Assembly: GCA_013152205.1 (NCBI GenBank)
Contig: JAADGV010000054.1
Coordinates: forward strand, 124,001-188,000
Reading direction: 5' to 3'
Origin: Planctomycetota bacterium
GTDB lineage: Bacteria; Planctomycetota; Planctomycetia; Pirellulales; Lacipirellulaceae
Length of the DNA stretch: 64,000 nucleotides
Shown: one piece after another, positions 45,428-54,158 of the stretch
Numbering within the stretch: position 1 is the first letter of the stretch
Layout of the letters: each line of letters opens with the position of its first letter
Made by a program: the position numbers and the translations under genes
The notes under the pieces: model-generated
Databases searched by the model: none
Told to the model about the DNA's origin: nothing
The model's input: the letters and a program-made list of their open reading frames with translations, nothing else

Positions 45428-45538
45428 ATGCTAAACATGATTCCTGAGGAGCTATTTGCTACGGCCTTTCAATTGGCAGCCTTCTGCATCACGGCTTTTA
45501 CTGCTTTGGTCGCGTGTCTGTTTGTGCCGCGTGGCTAA
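45428..45538 (+). CDS. 36-residue hydrophobic peptide between flp and cpaA
   Basis: An ATG frame with GAAAGG upstream encodes a 36-residue peptide, with a polar start (MLNMIPEEL) and one membrane helix (about residues 10-33) ending in VPRG. It lies in the Tad locus after the flp terminator and 57 bp before cpaA. No family is recognised. The ribosome site and position suggest a real small membrane protein; composition alone could be chance. Confidence 0.5.
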   Translation: MLNMIPEELFATAFQLAAFCITAFTALVACLFVPRG

Positions 45539-45595
45539 ACGGCTTGGCATCCACCTATACACACGTATTTCTTCCAGTCACCCAAATGCAGCGAG

Positions 45596-46180
45596 ATGAC
45601 AACCATGCCCGAATATAGTGAAACCCTTAGCTGGTTTGCCGAGACATGGCACGTTTGGTTAGTAACCGTTATCCTCATTGTCGCAGCCGTTATCGACGGG
45701 CTACAACTTCGAGTTCCCAACTGGCTCACCTTTCCGATGATTATCAGTGGCTGGGTCTACAGCGTCGTTTTGTCGCCCTACCCTGGCTGGGAAGGCCTTT
45801 GGTATAGCCTCATTGGTACCGTGGTTGGTTTGGCCGTGTTGCTACCGGCTTACGCGATTGGCGGGATGGGAGCCGGAGACGTCAAGCTAATGGCTGGCAT
45901 CGGCGCCTGGATGTGGGGAACCGTTACTTTGTTTGCCTTCGCTGCCTCTGCTATCGTTGGCGGCGTTATCGCTGTCGCGATGATCTTATGGAGAGGAGCT
46001 TGGGGTAAGCACCAAGCGCAGTTCTTCTATATCCTCGACGAAATTACCACCGTAAAAGATCCCGAAAAACTGGCGGAGATTGCCGCCGAGCGTAAATCCC
46101 AAATGTTCCTGCTGCCCTACGGTATTCCCATGGCAATAGGCACCATTGCCTACTTCGCCTGGAACGGAATGCAGCTCTGA
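45596..46180 (+). CDS. cpaA: Prepilin peptidase, A24 family (CpaA/TadV-like)
   Basis: The 194-residue inner-membrane aspartic protease has about five membrane segments. The two catalytic aspartates are Asp34 in AAVIDGLQLRVPNWLT and Asp95 in GGMGAGDVKLMAG (GxGD motif). It lacks the N-terminal methylase domain of PilD, as expected for the Tad type. Its likely main substrate is the Flp pilin encoded just upstream. A start at the in-frame ATG 45605 is also possible. Whether it also processes the pseudopilins of the 18-29 kb cluster is unknown; no other peptidase is in the window. Confidence 0.93.
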   Translation: MTTMPEYSETLSWFAETWHVWLVTVILIVAAVIDGLQLRVPNWLTFPMIISGWVYSVVLSPYPGWEGLWYSLIGTVVGLAVLLPAYAIGGMGAGDVKLMAGIGAWMWGTVTLFAFAASAIVGGVIAVAMILWRGAWGKHQAQFFYILDEITTVKDPEKLAEIAAERKSQMFLLPYGIPMAIGTIAYFAWNGMQL

Positions 46181-46498
46181 ACCTGCTAGCAAAACGTGGC
46201 AATCGAACGACGAAGTACCCATTCTGCTCGATTAGTCTGGATGGTTTATATCAAACGTGCCGAAGAAAACGACAAGCTAGATAGCCAATCTCCGAAAGAG
46301 GGCTGTGCCCTTGCGAGATGTCCGCGGTTATCGCACAGCAGATTGAAATGAAGAAAGGTTGGTTTTGCTGCGACTGGTTTACCAGAGAATGGCAAGCCTA
46401 GCAGTGGATTCGTGCGAATCGATTGATTCGCGGCAAAATAGTGTGGCGGCATCGCTACACGCTATGGCAGATAAAATCTGACCTCATGCCGGGGGGGT
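46181..46498. other. 318-bp gap between cpaA and cpaB
   Basis: No gene-like frame or strong terminator is seen. GGGGGG lies directly before the cpaB start (46491-46498) and may be its ribosome site. A promoter for cpaB is possible but not identifiable. Confidence 0.35.
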
Positions 46499-47545
46499 AT
46501 GATGCGTCCAAAATCGTTAATCTTATTGGCTCTTGCGCTAGGCTGCGGCCTGGTTGCTTCGATTGGCATTAGCCAAATTCTCGATGGCAAAAGCAAGGCT
46601 GTCGTCGAAACAGTGCCTATCTACGTTGCGCTACAAAACATCAACTTAGGCGACCCTGTGGACGATAGCATGGTCTCTCTCCAGGAATGGCCCAAGGACA
46701 AAGTTCCGCTTGGCGCTATCACCGAGTGGGAAGAGATCGAAGATCGTCGGCCTCGGGCGGTTATCTTCGATGGCGAGCCACTGCTCGACGGTAAGTTTTT
46801 GCCCAAGGGGCAATCTCACGATCCGATTTCTGGCATTCCTTCAGGCATGAGGTTGAAGACCGTATCGGTCGATGCTCGAAAGAGTGCTGCCGGCCTGCTT
46901 AGCCCTGGCGACCGGGTTGACCTCCAACTATTCGTTGAACGTAACGAGCGAAAGAGTATCCCTCTTTCCGTTACTAAAATCATCCTACAAAACATTCGTG
47001 TTTTTGCCGTTGATCAAGCGGTACAACGCTCTGCTGATGGGGCCGAAGCTCGTACGGTTGCCAAGACGGTTTCTTTGATCGTCACTCCGCAGCAGGCAAA
47101 CCGAATTACCACAGCCGAGAATCTTGGCGAAATTAGCTTGATTCCTCGACATCCCGACGATGATAAAATCGTAGACGATTGGGAACAATCAATCGACGAT
47201 CTCCTAGCTCGAAGCGATGCCAATAGTCGCAAACGCGAACAAGGCGCCAAGGAAGAAAAAGAAACACCTGCCCCCGGGTTGATGGGTATGATCCAAGGGG
47301 CACTCCAGCAAACTGATCCACCCTTCAAAATGACCGTGATCTACCCCGATGAGGTCCGTGAGTTGCAGTTCTCTAACGAGACCGGCGAACCCATAAACCC
47401 AGAGAGCAATAGTGCTGCTGGGCAGGATTTTGGAGCGGCAGCAGGGACAGTCGGAACTGGGGCAGAGCCGAGTTCTCCGCCTGACAGCCAGCCCGATGCC
47501 GATGCAGACGACAACGATTTTCCCATTGATTTGAAACAAAAGTAA
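46499..47545 (+). CDS. cpaB: Flp pilus assembly protein CpaB/RcpC
   Basis: The 348-residue product has a single N-terminal membrane anchor (LILLALALGCGLVASIGISQIL, about 6-27), a SAF-type domain (IYVALQNINLGDPVDDSMV to GEPLLDGKFLPKG) and the RcpC/CpaB domain with MRLKTVSVDARKSAAGLLSPGDRVDLQLF and VTPQQANRITTAENLGEISL. The tail (about 245-348) is charged and low in complexity. CpaB is a periplasmic component that stabilises the Tad secretin. It may start at the adjacent ATG 46502. Confidence 0.92.
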   Translation: MMRPKSLILLALALGCGLVASIGISQILDGKSKAVVETVPIYVALQNINLGDPVDDSMVSLQEWPKDKVPLGAITEWEEIEDRRPRAVIFDGEPLLDGKFLPKGQSHDPISGIPSGMRLKTVSVDARKSAAGLLSPGDRVDLQLFVERNERKSIPLSVTKIILQNIRVFAVDQAVQRSADGAEARTVAKTVSLIVTPQQANRITTAENLGEISLIPRHPDDDKIVDDWEQSIDDLLARSDANSRKREQGAKEEKETPAPGLMGMIQGALQQTDPPFKMTVIYPDEVRELQFSNETGEPINPESNSAAGQDFGAAAGTVGTGAEPSSPPDSQPDADADDNDFPIDLKQK

Positions 47546-47671
47546 TTAAAGTAATTTAACGACTATTCCAGGTTCGGGGCAGGGACGTCTCTAACCTACA
47601 CGGTTAGCCAGTTTACCCTCACAAGGTGTTGGTAGCTGGCCCGTCGGTTTCAACGCGAAGGAAGTACAAGG

Positions 47672-49453
47672 ATGTACGTCAACAATTCTCCGCGCACGCC
47701 TAGCAATTTCAGGTCCGCGCTAATTCGATTGACCTATGGACTAGTTGGCATACTAGCCCTCTCCGATAGCACCGTCTTCGCCCAATCGAATGTGATACGT
47801 AATATCACGGGCAGCACCGAGCGCATGGAGATGACGGTTAACTCAAGCCGAATCCTCACGCTCGAAAAGCGCATTCCCCGCATGGTGGTCAACAACCCCG
47901 ACCTCGTGACCGTTACCGCGATCAGTGCCAATCAAATCCAGCTAGCAGCCCGCAAGCCTGGTGTTACCCAGGTCAACCTGTGGGATGAAGATGGCAATGT
48001 CTTTACCGTGGACGTCACAATCTATGGTGATGTCCGCGAACTACAGCTTGCACTCAAGCGGTTGTTCCCCCAATCGTCGGTCAACGTAGTTCGTCTAACC
48101 AACAGCCTGGTGCTGGAAGGTTTTGTCGAACGCCCCGAGGCCGTCAGCCCGATCATCCGACTCGCAGAAGATTACGCACCGAAAGTCATCAACAACATCA
48201 CCGTAGGCGGCGTCCAACAGGTGCTTTTGAAAGTAAAGGTAATGGAGGTCTCGCGGACCAAGCTGCGAAATCTAGGCGTCGACTGGGCACAGATCAGCGG
48301 CTCTAGCTTTGTTTCCTCAAGTATCTCAGGTCTAATTTCTTCGGTCTCCTCATCTAACACTGGAGTTTCCGTTAGCGCAAGCGGTGATACAATGCGGTTT
48401 GGAGTGGTTAACGGCAACAATTCGTTTTTCGCTTTCCTCGAAGCTTTAGAGCAAAACAACGTCGCCAAGATCCTTGCCGATCCAACAATCGTCGCGATCA
48501 GTGGCCGTCCAGCACACTTCAATGTTGGTGGCGAATTGCCGATCGTTATCCCGTCGGGGCTTGGTCAAGCAACAGTCGAGTACAAAGCGTTCGGCACGCA
48601 GGTCGACTTCCTGCCCATCGTGCTAGGCAACGGAAATATTCGCCTCGAAGTACGGCCGCGAGTAAGCGAAATCGATGATACTCGAAGCATTGAAGTCCAA
48701 GGGTTTACCGTTCCTGCGTTGAAAGTTCGCGAAGTCGATACCGGCGTCGAGCTAAAAGCTGGGCAAACCTTGGCCTTAGCTGGTCTAGTACAAACTCGTG
48801 TCGATGCCTTGGAACGTAGCGTGCCCTATCTTGGTAATCTACCCTATATCGGGGCTGCCTTTCGGTCGGTAAAAGAACAAGTCAACGAGATCGAACTGTT
48901 GATTCTCGTCACCCCCGAATTCGTGGATGGCATGGAGCCACACCAAGTACCGACCTGTGGCCCCGGGATGGAATCAATTTCGCCTACCAATAAACAGCTT
49001 TACTTCGGGGGGCATCTTGAAGTTCCTGCCAACGGACCATGTGGACCTGGTGGCGGTTGCAACATCCATGGTGGTTTTGGCAGCGAGTGTTCCAATGCAC
49101 CTGTTGGTATGTCCGTGTTAGCCAGCGACGGGCGGACTGGACAAGTCGTCGAATCATACAGCGAGCCTGTCGAGGTTCAAACGCCTATCCCGATGCCAGC
49201 ACTGCCTGAGCAACCGGCGATCGAAGCTCCTCCTGTCTTGCAGCCTGCAGCTCCAAGACTAGAGGCCCCAGCTATTCCGCAACCGCTGAAACCTGACCCA
49301 AATGCGATGAAACAACCGACACCCAGGTTTCGAAACCAAGTGCCTGCTCAATTTAGTCGCGAAAAATTGCCGCACCGAAGCGCTCAACGTCAACCAACAA
49401 CCGGTACAACAACCCCAGGGCTTATTGGCCCTCTTGGATACGACGTCGAATAG
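47672..49453 (+). CDS. cpaC: Tad secretin, CpaC/RcpA-like
   Basis: The 593-residue outer-membrane channel protein has a signal peptide (about 1-37, ending VFA), then the pilus N-terminal domain (RILTLEKRIPRMVVNNPDLVTVTAISANQIQLAARKPGVTQVNLWD), a BON-type segment and the secretin domain (QVLLKVKVMEVSRTKLRNLGVDW to IELLILVTPEFVDGMEP). VALERSVPYLGNLPYIGAAFRS-type signatures are present. After the domain, residues 430-593 form a Cys/Gly then Pro/Gln-rich extension that RcpA proteins usually lack, possibly for anchoring to the planctomycete envelope. It is 126 bp after cpaB and followed by a terminator-like structure. Confidence 0.92.
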   Translation: MYVNNSPRTPSNFRSALIRLTYGLVGILALSDSTVFAQSNVIRNITGSTERMEMTVNSSRILTLEKRIPRMVVNNPDLVTVTAISANQIQLAARKPGVTQVNLWDEDGNVFTVDVTIYGDVRELQLALKRLFPQSSVNVVRLTNSLVLEGFVERPEAVSPIIRLAEDYAPKVINNITVGGVQQVLLKVKVMEVSRTKLRNLGVDWAQISGSSFVSSSISGLISSVSSSNTGVSVSASGDTMRFGVVNGNNSFFAFLEALEQNNVAKILADPTIVAISGRPAHFNVGGELPIVIPSGLGQATVEYKAFGTQVDFLPIVLGNGNIRLEVRPRVSEIDDTRSIEVQGFTVPALKVREVDTGVELKAGQTLALAGLVQTRVDALERSVPYLGNLPYIGAAFRSVKEQVNEIELLILVTPEFVDGMEPHQVPTCGPGMESISPTNKQLYFGGHLEVPANGPCGPGGGCNIHGGFGSECSNAPVGMSVLASDGRTGQVVESYSEPVEVQTPIPMPALPEQPAIEAPPVLQPAAPRLEAPAIPQPLKPDPNAMKQPTPRFRNQVPAQFSREKLPHRSAQRQPTTGTTTPGLIGPLGYDVE

Positions 49454-49505
49454 TAGACCACGTTAGCACGAAGAAAAGAAAAGCCTTTATCAAGGCAGTT
49501 CGTAG

Positions 49506-49577
49506 GGTGGGAGGTTCTGTCGGCAGATTGAGCTTACCATTCCGAGTTATTTTAACGCCGACAGGTTCACCCACCTT
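49506..49577 (+). terminator. Terminator-like structure after the secretin gene
   Basis: AGGGTGGGAGGTTCTGTCGGC near 49506-49526 pairs imperfectly with GCCGACAGGTTCACCCACC before a T-run around 49575-49582. The hairpin is long, with a large loop. It sits in the 333-bp gap before cpaE, which otherwise holds an ATTCGCG-type repeat and no gene. Confidence 0.6.
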
Positions 49578-49786
49578 TTTTTCGGTACCCAGAAGGTGAG
49601 GGTTTCATATCCACTGTACAGGAAATAAATTCACCGGCACAAACCAGTACAAGACGAAAGTCAAATATGCGAATAAACAAGCATTTTCGCGTCTATTCGC
49701 GTGATTCGCGGGCTCCTTTTTACGGCATACGCTGATATTTAGAATCACTACCGCGACTCTGGCTCCTGAGAATCCCAAGCGAAATT

Positions 49787-50989
49787 ATGGCTAACGCACT
49801 CCGTATTGCAATTGTTGATCCCAACGACGTTACCAGGGAAAGCCTGAAGGGTGCCCTATTGGGCTTAGACTCCGTATGGCTTGAAGCAGAATGCTCGCGA
49901 TACGAATTCTTTATTGATGTTATCGAGCAGACCAAGGCAGATATTGGCCTCATCGCAATGGATAGCGACCCGGCACGGGCGATTCAGCTTGTGTCCGAGG
50001 TAGCCGACCAAGCACCGACGTGTACACTCCTCGTTTCCAGTGGCTCAACAGATGGCCGACTAATTTTGGAATCGATGCGAGCCGGGGCAAAGGAATTTCT
50101 GACCGAACCGCTGAAAGCAGAAGACCTTTCCGCAGCACTACAACGAGTCAATCGTCAAAGTTCGATTGGCAATGAGACCCGTGACCAAGGGTGCAAGGTA
50201 ATTTCGGTTGCTGGGGCAACAGGGGGCGTTGGAACATCCAGTATTGCAGTCAACCTTGCCTGTTCATTAGCTGCCGACCCAGACAATTCAGTAGTATTGA
50301 TCGATCTAGACATCGCCTTAGGAGATGCCGACGTTTTTCTCGACACCATCCCCGAGTATACACTGGCAGACGTTGCTCAGAATGTCGAACGTCTAGATCT
50401 GACCCTGCTCAAAAAATCGCTCACAAAGCACTCTTCAGGGCTACACTTGCTACCACGCCCGGTTCAATTAGAAGACGCAAGGCTCATCACTCCCGATAGC
50501 CTGCAACGTGTCATTGGTCTGCTCAAGACCTCGTTTACCCATTTGGTTCTTGATGCGTCGAAAAGCTATAGCGAACTCGACATGCAAGCATTTCACATGT
50601 CGGATGATACGCTGATGGTAACTCAGCTCGATTTGCCATGCTTGCGAAATGTGGTGCGTTTGATGATGACCTTCGACGACGACCCTGAATTACGCGATAA
50701 AGTAAAAATCGTGGTCAATCGGGTTGGTCAGGAAAGCGGACAGATCAGTCTGAAAAAAGCCCAAGAAACCATCGGACGCGATATCTATTGGCAGGTGCCA
50801 AACGACTACAAAGTCATGGTCGAAGTTCGCAATAACGGTGTCCCGTTATTGCAACAAGCCCCCAAAGCAGCGATTACCAGCTCGATCTGCCAACTTGGCG
50901 ACGCGCTTTGTAATAAACAACCTAGCGACGAGGACGCCCGCGATTCAAAAAGCCGGCGCTGGCTCAGTCTATGGCCTGCGAAGGGGTAA
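49787..50989 (+). CDS. cpaE: CpaE/TadZ-like pilus localisation protein
   Basis: The 400-residue product has an atypical receiver domain (about 1-125: IAIVDPNDVTRESLKGAL, LIAMDSDPA, MRAGAKEFLTEPL) and a MinD/ParA-type domain. The P-loop is GATGGVGTSSIAVNL (about 143-157), lacking the signature lysines of true ParA (KGGVGKT). This degeneration is normal in CpaE, so weak or absent ATPase is expected. The switch segment VVLIDLDIALGDADVFLD is intact. CpaE/TadZ positions the Tad machine at a pole or hub. It is the last gene before the inserted element. Confidence 0.9.
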   Translation: MANALRIAIVDPNDVTRESLKGALLGLDSVWLEAECSRYEFFIDVIEQTKADIGLIAMDSDPARAIQLVSEVADQAPTCTLLVSSGSTDGRLILESMRAGAKEFLTEPLKAEDLSAALQRVNRQSSIGNETRDQGCKVISVAGATGGVGTSSIAVNLACSLAADPDNSVVLIDLDIALGDADVFLDTIPEYTLADVAQNVERLDLTLLKKSLTKHSSGLHLLPRPVQLEDARLITPDSLQRVIGLLKTSFTHLVLDASKSYSELDMQAFHMSDDTLMVTQLDLPCLRNVVRLMMTFDDDPELRDKVKIVVNRVGQESGQISLKKAQETIGRDIYWQVPNDYKVMVEVRNNGVPLLQQAPKAAITSSICQLGDALCNKQPSDEDARDSKSRRWLSLWPAKG

Positions 50990-51036
50990 TTCAAAAAAAA
51001 CTTCGGCATTTCCCCTCGGGCAGGAAAACCAAATCC

Positions 51037-51097
51037 GTTAGCGATGTCGGCCACGACATCCCCCGCCAAAACACTCTTGCCAACAGAAAAAGGGTTC
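51037..51097. repeat. GTTAGCGATGTCGGCCACGAC repeat, copy 1
   Basis: The core word CGTTAGCGNTGTCGGCNACGA is followed by a CATCC-rich stretch, CAAAACAC and CAGAAAAAG. Read on the minus strand it gives DVVADIAN; in its relatives DVVADTANE. It lies directly after cpaE and is one of four copies at 51.0, 57.1, 58.0 and 59.3 kb. Confidence 0.7.
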
Positions 51098-51099
51098 GT

Positions 51100-51478
51100 C
51101 AGGATTTTAGTGGCCGAACATTGCACCGAAGCAGCAAAGCTGCTTCTGCCCTGAAGGGGCAAAACTATGTCAGCCTAGGGCAAGGCAAGCGAGCATCGCG
51201 AGCCTTGCCGCCGCCCTAGGTTTAATTTGCCTGGGATCCTCGACCGAGTTTCTCGCTCAGCCAATCAACGGTACACAGCCGAGGCCGAAACTCACCCGCA
51301 TCTTGATTTCGTCCTCGGCAACGCTCTGTGGTTAAATTACGCCGTCTTCTCGAACGATTGTTTGATTGCTTACTAACCCAGGACGTGAAAACCCTATCGG
51401 GTTGGGTAGCTTTGCCAAGTTCCGCTTCGGCTAAGCTGCAACGGTAAATCTCTCTATACCAGTGCCGCTAAAATCCGC
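51100..51478. mobile_element. 379-bp structured element with terminal inverted repeats, copy 2
   Basis: The left end CAGGATTTTAGTGGC (51100-51114) and right end GCCGCTAAAATCCGC (51464-51478) are inverted. The interior is collinear with 42221-42605: GAAGCAGCAAAGCTGCTTC, CAGCCTAGGGCAAGGCAAGC and CGAGCCTTGCCGCCGCCC, ACAGCCGAGGCCGAAAC and AAATTACGCCGTC all recur. It separates cpaE from cpaF within a 753-bp gap. No direct repeat is obvious at this copy. Confidence 0.7.
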
Positions 51479-51742
51479 ACAGGCCCTACATTCCTTTTGG
51501 GATACTTCTTTGCCTTTACCCGGCGATCGATCTGGCAGTGATCGTGTCAGGGATGAGCTATGTTTGCATGACGCAGACTTTTTCAATAGGCGAAAGGTTA
51601 CCGGACCGACATCGACTTTATCAAAGCCGCTTAGGTTCCCTTTTAATACAAGCTGTTGGCTAGCCAAAGTCACTTTCGACGGTCAAGGATATCCGTTCGA
51701 GAGTCAGACACATTGCGAATTAGCGGACTAAGGACATAAACG

Positions 51743-53068
51743 ATGACCAAACTCAACACCACCATGCCCTCCATGGCTTCCCAGGACAAGGAAGCCGAGT
51801 TCGAGAAGCTCAAGCAGAGCATCCACTCAAAGTTAGTCGATAAGCTCGACCTGACTCACGTCGGCGAGTTGGAAGGCGATGTGCTGCGGCGAGAGATACG
51901 CCTGGTCGTCGAACACCTTTGCGATACCGAAAATACATTCCTCAATCGAACCGAACGCGATCGACTCATTGACGAGGTACTCGACGAGACTTTTGGCCTC
52001 GGTCCGTTAGAGATGCTCCTGAATGATCCGGCGATCAGCGAAATTATGATCAATGGCCCGAAAGCGGTCTTTGTCGAAAGTGGTGGCAACTTACAGAAAT
52101 CAAATGTTACATTTCGAGATGACAAACACCTGATGCAGATTATCGACCGTATCGTGTCGAAGGTCGGTCGTCGAGTCGACGAAGTCTGCCCGATGGTCGA
52201 CGCTCGTTTGCCAGACGGTTCTCGTGTGAATGCGATCATTCCACCCCTTGCGCTGGACGGCCCTAGCGTGACCATCCGACGTTTCGGCTCCAATCCATTG
52301 AAGCTGGAAGATCTGCTCAATTACAAAAGCGTGACGCCCGAGATGGTTATGCTACTCGAAGGTGCCATGAAAGCACACTTGAATATCATCATCTCCGGCG
52401 GTACTGGCTCTGGTAAAACCACGCTGCTCAATACCTTGTCGAGTTTTATCTCGAACGATGAGCGTATTGTGACCATCGAGGATGCCGCGGAATTGCAGCT
52501 ACAACAAACACATATTGTTCGCCTGGAAACCCGCCCGCCGAATATCGAGGGCAAGGGGCGGATCACAGCAACCGACTTAGTACGCAACTGCCTGCGTATG
52601 CGGCCCGATCGAATCATCATTGGGGAATGTCGTGGTGCTGAAACGCTCGACATGCTTCAGGCGATGAACACCGGCCACGATGGCTCGCTAACCACTTGCC
52701 ATGCCAATACACCTCGCGACGCGATTGCCCGACTAGAAACCATGATCATGATGGGCGGTTTCGACATGCCTCTTCGCGCAATGCGAACTCAAATTGCCAG
52801 TGCCGTAAATTTGATTGTCCAGGTAAACCGCCTCTCAGGCGGCCCACGAAAAGTGACCGCAATCACCGAAATTTTGGGCATGGAGCAAGAGACGATTGTC
52901 ATGCAAGACATCTTCAAATACGAGCAAGAAGGCGTCGACGAGAATGGTCGAGCCGTAGGCTACTTCATGTCGACCGGCATTCGGCCAACCTTTATTTCAC
53001 GCCTCGAAGCAAACGGAGTGCGGCTACCGGCCAGTGCTTTCCGCGAACGGGTAATGCTTCGCGACTAA
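51743..53068 (+). CDS. cpaF: Tad pilus assembly ATPase CpaF/TadA
   Basis: The 441-residue secretion ATPase of the VirB11/CpaF type drives Flp pilus assembly at the inner membrane. An N-terminal helical region (about 20-100) precedes LGPLEMLLNDPAISEIMIN, PDGSRVNAIIPPLALDGP, Walker A GGTGSGKT at 219-226, IVTIEDAAELQLQQ, PDRIIIGECRGAE (Walker B) and LTTCHANTPRDA (His box). No zinc cysteines are present, as expected for CpaF. It follows the inserted element, so it may need its own promoter; none was clear. Confidence 0.95.
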   Translation: MTKLNTTMPSMASQDKEAEFEKLKQSIHSKLVDKLDLTHVGELEGDVLRREIRLVVEHLCDTENTFLNRTERDRLIDEVLDETFGLGPLEMLLNDPAISEIMINGPKAVFVESGGNLQKSNVTFRDDKHLMQIIDRIVSKVGRRVDEVCPMVDARLPDGSRVNAIIPPLALDGPSVTIRRFGSNPLKLEDLLNYKSVTPEMVMLLEGAMKAHLNIIISGGTGSGKTTLLNTLSSFISNDERIVTIEDAAELQLQQTHIVRLETRPPNIEGKGRITATDLVRNCLRMRPDRIIIGECRGAETLDMLQAMNTGHDGSLTTCHANTPRDAIARLETMIMMGGFDMPLRAMRTQIASAVNLIVQVNRLSGGPRKVTAITEILGMEQETIVMQDIFKYEQEGVDENGRAVGYFMSTGIRPTFISRLEANGVRLPASAFRERVMLRD

Positions 53069-53188
53069 AGCAGAATATCGCCTGTCGGGGGAATTCAGAG
53101 GGGGCCCCTGGCAGGTTTTTATTATACCAGTCTTATTCTTTCCTAAAACGATTAAGATTCAACTAACATTCTTTTTTGTGAGTCGATC

Positions 53189-54157
53189 ATGCTTCCTAGC
53201 ATTCTGATCATCGGAGCAGTTTTCGTAGGAGTGGTTACGCTAATTGTTGGCGCTGCAATGATATGGCGTGATAAGTCGGTCTTGCAAATGGAAGATCGGC
53301 TGAGCAGCCTAACAAACAAAGGCGACCTGGTAGACCCTGCCAATCTCTCCCAAATTGCTCAATTAGTTTCTAAAAACAACGGAACGAAATCCGGAATTGA
53401 GGCCGTACTGTCCAACTGGCTTAACCTGAGCCGGTTGTTTCAGCAAGCTGAAGTCGATATGTCGGTTGCCAAATTCGCTGGGATCTGCCTAGGAATTGGT
53501 ACCGCCGCAGCCAGTCTGAGCGGTTATGCAGGACTGCATCTCGGCATTGCTCCGGTTGTTGGTCTTTCTTTTGGCACACTACCACTGCTGTGGTTGCTAC
53601 ATCGCCGCAAGAGGCGTTTTAAGAGATTTGCTGCCCAACTATCTGATGCACTCGAACTGATCGCCCGCGCCTTGCGAGCTGGACACAGCTTAGCAGCAGG
53701 CTTTCATTTGGTATGCCAAGAAAGCTCCGACCCGATTGCCAAAGAGTTCGGGCAGGTCTTCGAAGAACAAAACCTGGGCATCCCGTTTGAAGAGGCACTG
53801 GAAAATCTGACCGAGCGAATACCTAATCTCGATCTCAAATTCTTTGCCACAGCAATCATTCTACAGCGACAGACGGGTGGCGATCTTGCAGAAATTTTAG
53901 ACAAAATTGGCCGGCTGATTCGCGAACGCTTTCAGATTCGAGGGCAAGTGCAAGCCCTGACTGGCGAAGGCCGCTTGTCGGGTGTGGTGCTTCTGGCCCT
54001 TCCACCGGTGCTGTTCGTTACCGTATATCGCATGAACCCTGAGTACCTGATGCTGCTCTTCACCGACGAACTTGGCAAAAAAATGCTAGTTGGCGGGATC
54101 GTGATGCAAGTCATTGGGGCACTAGTGATTCGTAAAATCGTCAACATCCGAGTATGA
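53189..54157 (+). CDS. tadB: Tad platform protein TadB (type II secretion F family)
   Basis: The 322-residue protein has an N-terminal membrane helix (SILIIGAVFVGVVTLIVGAAMIW), a hydrophobic pair around residues 95-135, the GspF domain (FAAQLSDALELIARALRAGHSLAAGF, EEQNLGIPFEEALENLTERIPNLDLKFFATAIILQRQTGGDLAEILD) and C-terminal helices (LLALPPVLFVTVYRMNP, IVMQVIGALVIRKIV). With TadC it forms the inner-membrane platform for CpaF. It is 120 bp after cpaF and 1 bp before tadC. Confidence 0.93.
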   Translation: MLPSILIIGAVFVGVVTLIVGAAMIWRDKSVLQMEDRLSSLTNKGDLVDPANLSQIAQLVSKNNGTKSGIEAVLSNWLNLSRLFQQAEVDMSVAKFAGICLGIGTAAASLSGYAGLHLGIAPVVGLSFGTLPLLWLLHRRKRRFKRFAAQLSDALELIARALRAGHSLAAGFHLVCQESSDPIAKEFGQVFEEQNLGIPFEEALENLTERIPNLDLKFFATAIILQRQTGGDLAEILDKIGRLIRERFQIRGQVQALTGEGRLSGVVLLALPPVLFVTVYRMNPEYLMLLFTDELGKKMLVGGIVMQVIGALVIRKIVNIRV

Positions 54158-54158
54158 C

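Noticed and set aside
49787-50989. CpaE as a chromosome-partition ParA
   Set aside because: The P-loop lacks both signature lysines, a receiver-like domain is fused at the N-terminus, and it lies within a Tad locus with no parB.
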